A stretch of 47,366 bases of DNA. It comes from Hyaloperonospora brassicae. Its lineage: Eukaryota > Oomycota > Peronosporomycetes > Peronosporales > Peronosporaceae. Where the stretch lies: contig CANTFL010000991.1 of assembly GCA_947650285.1 (NCBI GenBank), positions 1 through 47,366 of the forward strand, given 5' to 3'. Below, piece after piece: positions 34,801-45,307 of the stretch; position 1 is the first letter of the stretch, and the number at the start of each line of letters is the position of its first letter. The notes beneath the pieces were generated by a model, which saw only the letters and a list, made by a program, of their open reading frames with translations, did not search any database and was not told the origin of the DNA. A program made the translations under genes and the position numbers.

Positions 34801-37305
34801 AGTCTTCTTGATGAGGAGGAGATACGCAGTTGCAAAACACTTGCAGTGCGGTGCGTACCAGCTCAGAGTCTCTCGGGTTGTTGCTCATCACGATGTCCAG
34901 CAGAATAGTTATACCCAACTGCTTCGACGAGCTACCCCCTTCGTCGATCAGAACTTCTGTCGAGCACACTTCATTGGATAACGATGGAACCACGTGTGTC
35001 AGCACTCGAAGAGAATCCAAACAAAACTGTGCGCGCTCTGCAGTCCAAATTCGGATAGTAGAAGAATTTGCATCCGGATTGGTGCTTTGCAGTACGGAGC
35101 ACATCATAGCTACAACCTCTAGGAGCACAAGTATGCCCCGCAAATGACTCAACTTGGCAGCAGGAGGCCACATTCCACCGCCCGGGCCAGTCGCAGCCGA
35201 CCACGAGTTGTTGGAGTTGCCACTAGAGGCACTGAAGCGATACTTCTCATAGAATATCATGTTGACTTCATGGCTTTTGTCATCCAGATCAATCGCTTTC
35301 GACCACGTCATTTTTGGAACCCGTGCTGGGATACGTGACGCTACAGTTGCCGCCGTTAGTGCAGGCGCTGCGTTCGAAGGTCGGTTGGACGGATGATTCA
35401 GTTGGGCCAGCTTCTTCCTCAGTCGATGAGCCGCCAATGCCATATGCATGCGCACATATTGACGCAAGCACAAACATGCGTCTTGCGCAAGTTGTCTCTG
35501 TGCCGAAGATTTCGGATGCTTGCCGACACGAATGATGTTCAGCACAGTATACAAACCATTATGCTTTTCAAAGTAGTCAAGTATAACCCTAAAGCCCATG
35601 GTGAGACCAAAGAATACCACAGCGTTCTGTCTAGCACGGTCGTTTGGGCTAGAAAGCAACATGAATGCCGCTGACAACATATTCTCCGAGTTCGCCACAA
35701 CAAGCCGTTCAATAACAGCCGACGAAGAGGCGAATCCATGTAAACACATCGACAGGCTGCGGTCCAATAGACCCACTTGACCAGCTGCTTGTTGCAGTTT
35801 ATATACAGAAAACAGGAGATTTACTCCTCCAGTTTCAACCAGAGTAAGGGAGAACTTCTTGTGTGCGAGGAAATGAGACGTCAGCGTCATCGTGTGCGAT
35901 ATCACCGCAGGATTCTTGCTGTGCAAAAATGTAATAATCGTTCCGACAATGTCTTCTTTCAGCGCGGGAGCAAACATCTCCAAGTACTCACCCATCGAGC
36001 CTATACAGTCCAACGTGTACAGCAGCTCCAGCATCACAAGGCGCTTGAAGTCTTCTTCATGGTGGTCGAGATTTGGCACGCCGCCTATACCATCTTCGCC
36101 GAAACTTCCCAGAGCATCTTCGTCATGGCTTGACACCGGTAACGACGGCTGGCTTGGAACAGCGGCTGCCGGCTCGTCTTCGTCAGCATCGATGTCCGAA
36201 GCAGTATCTGCATTTTCCGTGCAGTCGTTCCCGTAATTCGAGGCGCGGCTGTTGATGCTTTCCAAGTGTTTGCGTTTCAGCGACCGCTGCGCCACGAGCG
36301 CCTTAGCGGACCCACTTCCGCCACTAGTGGCTACTTTCTTGTGGCGGGATGTTGCAAGTAAACATAGATGGTCCTGAATATACTTGACTGCTTGCTGCCT
36401 CTCTTTCTCCAACTTAGACGCATACATGCGCGCTCGCTTCAATAACTTGACGGGTGTGTCCGTATTCACAACCGTGTCTGCAATCGAGCGGTCCCGCAGT
36501 CCTACGGATAAGAGCCCAGTAGCATAACATCGCAATGCCGGATCGGCGTCCGTAGCAAACCCACACACGCGGTCCAGCATCTCGTCGTCAACGTCCAACA
36601 TGCGCACAATTGCTCGGCTATTCACTGGCACAGTGGCCAGTAGCAGTCGACATGTCGCTGCTTTCACGCGGCTTCCACTTAGATCCGACAATTTCTCTTC
36701 AAGCTGTCAACGACACAAGCGCGTGAGTCCCTCGTCTTCTCGAAACGGCAGCCTTCACTTTTGTATCTCACCATTGGATAAAAATCTTCGTTTTGCGCAA
36801 GCTCCTGCAATAGGTTGCCAATCAAGTGGCCTGCCATGCAAAACAAACAGCCGTACATGATCCACATAGAGTCGTACGAAAATGAGACACGTGATCGTCC
36901 GTCCATATACATCGAATGTCGATGCGACTTTTGCGCATGCATCGACACAGTGTGTGGTACGCCGTACCGTCGCGACGATACGGCGACGACCGCTCCTTGC
37001 GAAAAGTCGTTTCCACCTCCTCGAGCGTCTCAGCAATCCTGTTGCAGTTTACATATTGCGTCGTCAACAAGTGTATCTCCTTACAAGCCATTATATACGT
37101 CGTGTACAGTGTACACGCACACGTTGAGCTTCGTGATAATCTCGTCGTCCGAGAGCGCAGGCGCGGACGGGTCCGTCTGCGTGAGTTCCTGCGACAAGTG
37201 GAACACGCGCTCCTCCATCGATTGCGGCATCAAATCCTCAGCGCTCGCTGCCACTGACTCGGGCGGCGAATGCGGCGGCGGCGGCGGCGGCAGTGACGAC
37301 TCCAT
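31875..37305 (-). CDS. DCAF1: DCAF1 (VprBP) homologue, CRL4 substrate receptor
   Basis: Substrate-recognition subunit of the nuclear CUL4-DDB1 ubiquitin ligase. I read exons (minus) 37305-37121, 37038-36968, 36830-36772, 36703-32546 and 32477-31875, with introns of 82, 137, 68 and 68 bp, giving 1691 residues (human about 1507). The N-terminal exons align without gaps to the human TDEALVQILTRIAEL region and then GHLL..DDF. Exon 4 opens LEEKLSDLSGSRVKAATCRLLL. A LisH-like helix (LLRLIHDHLLTKGLHHAASS) lies near 925-957. Two WDxR motifs that contact DDB1, LWDAR (about 1417) and VWDLR (about 1455), are kept. Exon 5 carries ICRLYDIGR and the Asp/Glu-rich tail from about 1569. The first three small exons are the least certain. 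Exon 4 taken alone has no ATG at its start. Confidence 0.92.
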
Positions 37306-37317
37306 CTGCTGCAGATA

Positions 37318-37334
37318 AACTGTCGGAATGCACG
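37318..37334 (-). promoter_or_regulatory. core promoter (Inr/FPR-like) of DCAF1
   Basis: The minus strand reads GTGCATTCCGACAGTTT, which fits GCTCATTYYNCAWTTT with one inserted base. It is 13-29 bp upstream of the ATG. A CCAAT box on the minus strand lies behind it at 37366-37370. The 371-bp space to METTL18 is a shared divergent promoter region. Confidence 0.5.
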
Positions 37335-37676
37335 TAGAAGTGGAGAAGGTTTATTGCGATCAGTGATTGGCTGATATTCGACGCGGTACCTGCCACGACC
37401 GATGATGAGCAACAACGACCTGCCGAGCAAAACGAATAAGCTTAGCGTTACTTCAGCTGACGAAGTCAACACAGGAACCAGCGCTCGCATTGTGTGCAAC
37501 GCGAGCGCTTGATCCGAAACGCTTTGTGGGAAAACAACCGGTACATCCGACCGTTTCGTACCGGTACGCGTCGCTTCTGCTCCAACGGCACACGACCTCC
37601 GCCTTGTCGTGATCACGTCACCGCTGTGAGTCATACGAAAAGCAAGATACACCCCTCCGCCTCGCCACGTCCCGCC

Positions 37677-38634
37677 ATGTCGTTCTCCTTCCACTTTGCT
37701 CTGGACAATAGCGTCTGTGCGACGTCTATAGCCCGTCGCCGTCGCCAGCCGCGACGTCCTCGACGCCGGTTGGACCACAGCGCGAGTGCGAGCGGATCGT
37801 CTACAGCCCTCGCGCCCCCTCCCCCCGTCTTTTCTGTTGTCCAAGTCGAAGACCTGACGTTCGAGACCGTTCAGACGACGAATGCAGCCTTTATGGCGCG
37901 TACAGGCGCTATTCGCTCGTGTTTGACGACGTCAGACGTCCAGACAGGTGTCTACGAGGGCGGGTTCAAGCTCTGGGAGGGCGCGTTGGATCTCGTGAAG
38001 CTCCTGGCGACGCAGCAGCGACAAGGCGCGTCGATGCCGGCGTCCGTCCTGGAGCTGGGCTGTGGCCACGGCTTGCCGGGGATCTACGCTCTGCAACAGG
38101 GTGCAGGGCTCGTGACGTTTAGTGACTACAACAAAGAGGTGCTGGAGCTCACGACCTGCCCTAACGTGCGGCGTAACGTGGGTGAGCAGATGTTCTCGAG
38201 GGCCGAGTTTTACGCTGGAGCATGGCGCGGCATGTCCCGGTACATGGAAACTGTAGAGCTCAAGACGCCCGACCAGACGCAGTTTGATCTGATCTTGACA
38301 GCAGAGACTATTTACACGGAGGCAGTGGCGGTGGAGCTGTATCAGGTGAGGCGGTCACAAGGGAATGTTGCTTGGCTGGTTAAGTTCTGTATAGACTGAC
38401 GGCTGCTCTTTTGTCTGGTACTAGACGATCAAGCGACATTTGCGTCGAACACCGAACGCCCGTGCGCTCATTGCTGCGAAGAAGTATTACTTTGGGACAA
38501 ACGGCAGCGTGCAGCACTTTGTCGGACTCGTACAGGCAGACGGTCTTTTCACGGCCGAGACGGTATGGCAAGAGCACGACGGCCGTTCGAATATGCGCGA
38601 GATCGTGCAGCTTACGTGCGTGGATACGTGCTGA
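37677..38634 (+). CDS. METTL18: protein-histidine N-methyltransferase, METTL18/Hpm1 family
   Basis: Class I SAM methyltransferase that in yeast and human methylates a histidine of ribosomal protein uL3. Exons 37677-38345 and 38425-38634 are joined across a 79-bp GT-AG intron, giving 292 residues. The N-terminus MSFSFHF matches the conserved start of this family (yeast Hpm1 begins MSFSFGF). For that reason I prefer 37677 over an in-frame ATG at 37494. Key segments are TGVYEGGFKLWEG (about 95-107), SAM motif I VLELGCGHGLPGI (124-136), FSDYNKEVLE, LILTAETIY and, in exon 2, AKKYYFG followed by NGSVQHF. The tail is short, as in the family. It is transcribed away from DCAF1. Unspliced, the frame ends at a false stop in the intron and loses AKKYYFG. 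Confidence 0.92.
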
Positions 38635-38689
38635 GGCGTAATAGGTGAACAGAGCATCTCTTTTGAATGAGCGGGGTGCCGGGGGAGTA

Positions 38690-39015
38690 CCCGCGAGCAA
38701 AGAGGGTTTCCCCCCCCCCATCCGGGTGGGTGTGGGGGTGAACAACCACCCTTGTTGAAGACATCGGGGTGTGTTTCCGCGTGGGGGGGGGGGGGGGGGT
38801 GGGGGGGGGGGGTTTATTGGGGGCGGGCGTGTTTTTTTGCTTTCCCCCCCTCCCCCCTTCCCGGTTTCGGGGCGAAGGCTGCCCCGGAAAAAGGGTGTTT
38901 TTTTTTGGGGTTTTTTTTACGGGGGTTTTTCGGGGTTGTTTTTGTTTTTTTTTTTTTTTGGGTTAAAAAAATTTTTCCCCAAGAAGGGAGGGGTTTTGGG
39001 TTTTTTCGCAAGTTG
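38690..39015. other. homopolymer-rich low-complexity block, suspected assembly artefact
   Basis: Runs of G, C and T (up to about 18 G with single interruptions, and T runs over 15) make up nearly the whole segment, with ordinary sequence resuming abruptly at about 39010. The composition is unlike anything else in the window. Frames through it encode Gly/Phe/Pro strings and are not genes. It probably reflects low-quality reads or a badly closed gap rather than real DNA. Confidence 0.7.
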
Positions 39016-39126
39016 GCGTATGGCTACAGCATGGACGTCGATTAAAGCGGTCCACTGAATCGAAAGACTGCTACTGCTTTCGCCATCCTCTTTTGAGCCA
39101 ACTGGACGCTGACAATCACCTCAACA

Positions 39127-39495
39127 AGAAGCATTTTGTATTTGCACCATTAATTCATCGAGAGTTGCATCGCTATGTTTCAGTTGTACACCGCAGTCTA
39201 TAGCAGCATCAGTAGCTAAAACAAGCACCTGCTTTCGATTGCTCATTTTGCGTTTCTGTTGTTTCCAGCAATCCGTAGAAAGCGCTTTATCAAGCGTGTG
39301 TGCGATTCGCGAAATCGAGTCAAGTAGCACGGAAGCGTGCAGTTGCAAACAAACATTTCGAAAGAACAAAAACGTGTGACAGCGTTGAGCGTTTGCTCGT
39401 AAATTACACTTACAAGATTGACAAATGTGTAAAAAGCACAACACAGCTTTAACCTCTGTTGTATGTGACTGCCACCATAGCCTGCTTACAGACAC
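39127..39495 (-). CDS. short uncharacterised frame, possibly a terminal exon
   Basis: A 124-codon minus frame ends just short of the artefact block. Its second half (LLDSISRIAHTLDKALSTDC onward) reads like ordinary helical protein. A good donor-like site (CTT|GTAAGTG, about 39415) lies within it. There is no family match and no clear start, so it may be a gene remnant or chance. Confidence 0.2.
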
Positions 39496-39502
39496 ACTCT
39501 CA

Positions 39503-41288
39503 CTACGGCGTATCCAGCATAGTCTCCCACTTAGTTATCTTTTTCAAATATCTTTCGCGGTCCCTAGTCGGCTGGATCGTCCTGATGGAGCTCGTTACGT
39601 CCTTTAAGCACTTGCGCAGAAGTTGTTCCGTATAAGAATTCCACTCCCTTACCTTGTATGAGACTACATCGCTGATCAAACGAATCACTCCATCAAGCTG
39701 GCTCATGGAGAAATATCCGCCCTGCCAACTTTTGACTCGACTCATTGCGGATAGTAGTCGTCCTTGCATTTTTTCCATCGTTCCTGAGATCCTCGGTTGC
39801 GCGCGAGCGTTCGTTGTCAATTTCGATGATTCAGTTTTCTCATTCAGTAGCGCGAGTATGTCTGTACCAAGTCTGTGAACAAGAACAATGTAGAGATAGT
39901 TAGCCTTTACCCTCGTTCGACACCGTTGGCCCTAGAATAGCGCATACCTTTGACATTCCGCTTGTGTCTGCTCTCCCGACAACTTCATACTATAAGCAGT
40001 GATGCTGTTTGCAAAGTTGACATACTCCCTGGCCAGGTCACTCTGAAACGGAACGTCGGTGATCCAGCGACGCACACAGCCGGCAGATTGCTGCACGTCG
40101 ACTTGGCGCGCACCTGTATCGTCACCTGCCATCACTTTTTGGATTGCAATCAGAGCTTCAATGACTTGCTTGGCCTTTGCTTGCGGTGACCGCGCGCGCA
40201 CACTATTGACAAGCTTGTAATATTCTTTGAGCCAACGTTCCGGTGGGATATGCGCAATTGTAGACTCTGTATCGTAAGGCGCTTGTGTCAGGTAAGCTGG
40301 GATACTCGAAATCACACTCTCTAGTTGAGCCCGGGCTCTAATCAACGACACGAACACACAACGTTACCACTCTCTTAGCATACAGGACACAACTCGAAGG
40401 TACGCCGTACCGGTGAAAAACGACCGTGAGCATCTTATTCTTTATACACGCATCAGTCAGCACCGCAAGTGCAGATCGTGCCTCCGTTGCGCCTTCGGTG
40501 GTCCACTCCAGCTTCTTGTATACTTCGGCTGCGGCCTCTAGAGCGCGAGCAGCCTCAGCGGCCGCTTCTTTATCTGTATCGTGAGTATCTCGGATAGACT
40601 GATGTTCGAGTACACGCTTGGTGGAGGACAGGGCGAGTGCCCATTTACTCTCCGATTTCATGTGCATTCTCTTGTTGACCGTCTTTACCTTCAATATTGC
40701 ATTGAGGGCATCATGGGCAAGAGAGAAATCTTTGCTTTGCTTCTTTGCATCTGCCGACCTTTTTGCCTCGGCTCCATTCTGGATTTTGTCGTTCTCGTGA
40801 GAGTCCGCGCGCTTCTTCTTTTTCTTGCGTGTTGTCTCTTCGTCTTCTGGTGCGGATACTTCTTCCTTGATTTCTGTCGTTCCATTATCATCAATCGTAT
40901 CGACCGCCTTCCGCTTCCGTGTATCTCGACTCTCGTTTCGGTTTGATCCCTCTTCCTCGTCTTCGTCTTCTTTCGATGACAACACTTCCATCACTTTCAT
41001 CCCAGCTGCTACTTTCTCCAATCGAATCCCTAACTCCTTTTGCAGGCGTATGGTCCTGTCCATTGTATCCATGAGACTCGCGTCGTAACCCGTGGACGGT
41101 TTGCCTTGATTCAGTTGGTTCACCGCGTCGCGCACTTCGCCCACCTTGATGAATGTCGCCATGACGGTATCCACTGAGCATTGCAAAGCTGAGAGCTCGT
41201 CACAGAGAACGCAATTTGAGCCGCGGTGGAGTTCTTGGGGCGTCAGTAGTGACAAGATGCGTCTGTACAGCGCTATGGTGTCGGACAT
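39503..41288 (-). CDS. uncharacterised lysine-rich helical protein, three exons
   Basis: Not recognised. Exons (minus) 41288-40411, 40337-39948 and 39872-39503 join through GT-AG introns of 73 and 75 bp with matching phases, giving 545 residues. Junctions read VFHR|ARAQLESV and AECQR|LGTDILALL, which restore continuous helical protein. Residues about 1-110 are predicted helical with Leu spacing. About 110-200 is a charged, disordered stretch with an acidic run and a basic cluster RKKKKKR (154-160) that resembles a nuclear localisation signal. The rest is Ala/Leu-rich helix. A conserved Trp-containing segment (IPPERWLKEYYKLVNSV) starts exon 2's middle. No catalytic motif is visible. A nuclear structural or regulatory role is a guess. 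Confidence 0.75.
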
Positions 41289-44200
41289 TGTTGTGCTTAA
41301 TGCTTGTCAAGTGATGGACAGTGTGGAGCCATTCAATTTACCCGTTCGGAACAGACGTTTTTGTATCGGCATTTTTCTTGTAGGTAGCAAGCGCTTTTTG
41401 TACATTTTTATCTGCAATTTCTGGCTGCACAAAGCACCAAACTTTGACCCTTCTTTCTGCCAACGATAAGCTTGGCGGGTCCTCCTACAAGCCGTCCTAC
41501 AGCCGACCTCTACCGCGAAGCAAAATGGTAAATCGTGCATTAAATGCTTGGCAGAAAGTCGACCGGTTCCTTGTCCGTCGCGTGCTTTGCTCTTAGGACT
41601 ATGGAAGTGGCAGATGTTAGTCTCGCTTGTAAGCAGCAGTGGATGCTAAGCCATTATGACATCGAGATGGGTTGAGATCGATCCAGTGCCAACAGGCGAG
41701 TCGACGATTTGTGCGTCACTCGGTCATTGAATGAGTTCAGCTCGTCAAATGTTTTTTTGTGTTACGGAAGTTCTAGCGCGCGATGTGCAGTGATCCTCGT
41801 CGCCTGATCTCTGCGGAGATACGACCGACCGTCATTTGCGCCATTTAAAAGCCATTTGCAGCTTCACGGGTGCTAAAGAGACGACAATCGATGAAGGCAA
41901 AGCTTTCGAAGTGATTGTTGTGAACATGGCAAACATGATGTGAGTAGTACGGCTGTTCGCGCCGCAGTAGTCATTCCTCTTTATGCGTAGTCTTGCCTGA
42001 CCTACGGAGAAGCACATTGCATCTGATCAGCCAGAGCAGACATTACAAATGTAATCTGTCGTCACGAAATGGCCACTATTGCCTGTAAAAAGATGAGCAT
42101 GTGCATACGATACGTTTGGGATTGCAAGTGCACATTCAGGGTTCTCTTGCCAGCACAAGACAACTTGCATATATTCGCGTTCGTCAACTGGACCGCGTGA
42201 AAACGACATGAATGCACAGCATTTTGCAGCAGCATTCTTCGCTGGTTATCACCTTGTTCGAAGCAATATGTGTCAAGTGCTCACTTCGTTCTCGGACAAC
42301 GAATCGTTGTTTCGATTGATCCAGGAAGTGCTGTCGAGAATGCGTAGTCGTGTGCTATGACTACTGTGACGGCAGGTTCAGCCACCGAACGCGATATCAA
42401 TCACATCAATAGCTCTTGCCGTCAGCATTCTTTCTATCGTGAAGAGTATACCTAAGACACGGTAGTAGTGGGAGGACACTGCGCGCAGTAGCCGGAGCTA
42501 AACATCCATGTCAGCAAGCTTCTCTTGCGTCACACGAAGTGCAGATCTACAGGAGCCTACACGGGAAGCTGCTTCGCACGAAGACGATTCGCTGCTATAT
42601 AAGCTACTATGCCGATTTTGGCAGATATCCACTCTTGCATCATGAAACGTCCACTTCGCTCTCAAAGTTACTTTTAGCAGCACTCACATACGCATGTGAT
42701 ATGTATTTGCCTCACTGACAGCACACAAATTACGGAGTGCAAATGTTGTCCAAATAACAATGCTTGCATGGCGTCATGTCGACGTGACGCACAGATCGTT
42801 GGGCCAATCTGGTCTAGTCAATTTAGCAAGAAACATGCAAAAGGTACGATCTTGAGCGGACGGCTTGTTTAGTCGGGCTTGAATGAATGAGGTCCGGGTC
42901 CTGCACTCGTGTGTTGTAATCGTGTGAAGCCCGCCTTCGAGTCGTGCGATCATGAAGCTTGGATGAGTAGGGCGCTACTGAGGATGATGCTGCGCTGTGA
43001 AGCAAAACAAAGTAGCAATACGAAGGTGCGAAACGCTTGCAGCATCGGATAGGGATAGGCCGATGTCCGAGGTAAGCGCATCACAAACTTCCAAGACATA
43101 CTGCTACCACCGTTCAGGTGTATGCTATCGACTTAGAGGATCATCTGCAGGCAGAATAAGGGAAAGTTTACGGCCGCCCATGATTGTCACAAGCCTCTAA
43201 CAAATTGCCTTGTGGGCAGTGAGCGCTCTTCACGAATGAGGAGGTTTGTCTGTCAGAGACTACCACTTTTGGGAAGCCGAGAAAGGTTAATGGCATCAAA
43301 ACAATAGGCTGCAGAGACCTGCACGGATACCGCAGTTGACAAAATCGCAATCCAAAAGTGAATCATACGTGCGTTATCGAGCGTGAGTGCATGTTGCCTA
43401 AAGATTGCTATTGTTTCGAGTCGAGCTGGCATGCAGCCGAATAATGATGAGTTTGTTGCTGCTCGTCACCGTTCTCCTACTACTGCGAAGGTCAAGATAT
43501 CTTTGGTTGGAAACGTCGTGTGACTTCGAATACACAGCAATGATCGTCTGCGCGATGAAGACCCAAACGTTATCTCACTTGATCGTGCATGGGAGAGAAG
43601 CTTGTCTTTGTCGCTACTCGTATCAAGGACTGGATTTCAAATAGAGCTCGCGCTACAAGCTCTTGTTTTCTTTCGGCGCTAATGAAACATTGCGTATCCT
43701 ACTGCAGGCTTTGGCAAAATCGAGCTACAGAAGCAACATCGACCTCAATTCGCATCGCAGTTTGCTCCGTTGACAAGCAAAATGGAATAGAACGACTCAA
43801 CAACGTACGACGTAGCAAAAATCCGCAGGCCACAAGGCCCGAAGCACTTTTTGTGTTCTTGATGTTATGGGTGAATTAGTGGCGCTCTGTTATTCTGCAC
43901 TATGCACAGATCTTTGTGGTTACCGAAGATTCCACGTAGTAGTTGACATTCTCGACACCGAGATTTGATTTGTTCGATAAAGGGGGGAAACCCATTTGGC
44001 GTTGCATACCGTGTACTTCGAGTGTGCCATCGACATGGAAGGGATAAGTTTGCTCGACCGTATGTCGTGAATTGTCCTTCTATTTTGCAACAGACTAGAT
44101 TACATACGCCTATACTGTTTGCGTAGATCAAGAAATATGGAACTTTTTGTTGCTCGAACTGGTCGTGTCGAGATACATACAACCTTGTTTACGAGCAGTT

Positions 44201-45307
44201 GTAGTAGTAGTTCATGTATATCGAGAAGCGTTAGTGACCAACAATACTCTGTCACAACGACGAGTATTAATAGCGTCATCTGCTTAATTGACGTGCCAGA
44301 CTCGGATAACTCGAACGTCATCCGATCTTGAGTCCGCGAACTCGTGTATTACCATGTTCCGGTAAAAGACGAGAAGAACGCTTATTGGGAGCTAGACCCG
44401 TTGATACGTTTATCAGCACATCACCAGCCGACATCAGTCTGCAAAAATGAGAAAGATACGTCGGACAGTGTCATGCCAAAGAGCATCAGGTTTACAGCTT
44501 GTGATAAGTTGGCGCGATCCTAAGTTGCGGGACAGGCTACTCTAGATACGCGTTTTCAGCGACACTGAGTGTCACAGAATAGCCTGAGCAATGTTGAGCA
44601 TTTCTGGCATAGTTCGAGCATCATTGCATTACAATCGCACGCTCCTTTCATCGAACTTGGCACGCCAAACTTCCTGCATGCAATATCAAACGGAAACGAT
44701 TGACCGCCCGAGGCGCAGTCCGACCGATCCGACATTCCAGTCGAAGCGTGGCTACCTTTTATCGAACGGCATCGTAGTAAAAACTTGTGGAATGGCTGCA
44801 CGATTTTCCTTGCCGATGTATTGTCGCCGAATTGGTTGTTGATGCGCTGGTGTGTTTTCACCCGTTGGTAGCATTGGCTCATCCGACACCACGCTATCCA
44901 AAATGAGCAAAAAGGATGGACGTTCCGGCACCTAGTGAGGGGGCTTGTCGGCACAGTCGAGCGCATTTGGAGATCGAGGGTCTTTTGTTATGCCAAACAG
45001 CTCGAATAGTGTCGCCACGTATCGTGAGGTGTCGTGCGAGCGTCCATTGTGCCTGTATGTCTTACTTTATGTGCCGAACGCAGCGGACGAAAAGCGTGAC
45101 AATGACTCATCAAAACGCAGCGTAAGATACGATTTCGTAGCAAACCTCATATCGTTCGGTTAAGATTGAGTGAATCGCGCCTGCATTCGAGAAACGTTCT
45201 TCGACATCATTCTCCCGTCTCTTGCTATCCCGCAATTCGGCTTGCATCTTGCATCATGTCTGGTGTCTATTGAGGGCGAATCAATGGGCCGCAACACTGA
45301 AGTCGAT
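41289..45307. other. 4-kb region without a convincing gene
   Basis: Several short frames look protein-like but lack context. These are 41824-41934 (+, ending VIVVNMANMM), 42208-42360 (+, 50 codons, ending LIQEVLSRMRSRVL), 43865-44182 (-, 105 codons, with a CxxC pair) and 44556-44966 (-, 136 codons). None can be tied to a family. They may be worn-down gene or transposon pieces. Confidence 0.4.

Noticed and set aside
32528..36691. DCAF1 as one ORF starting MSDLSGS
   Set aside because: The codon is TTG, not ATG, and the upstream residues LEEK plus three small exons match the family N-terminus.
37494..37676. N-terminal extension of METTL18 from the ATG at 37494
   Set aside because: MSFSFHF at 37677 is the conserved family start; the extension would lie in the promoter/leader and looks non-homologous.
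38752..39058. Glycine/phenylalanine-rich ORFs or a G-quadruplex promoter
   Set aside because: They lie in the suspected homopolymer artefact; no credible protein or regulatory context.
43865..44182. Possible C-terminal zinc finger of a piggyBac-like transposase
   Set aside because: Only one CxxC pair and no recognisable DDE segment or terminal repeats; too weak to call.
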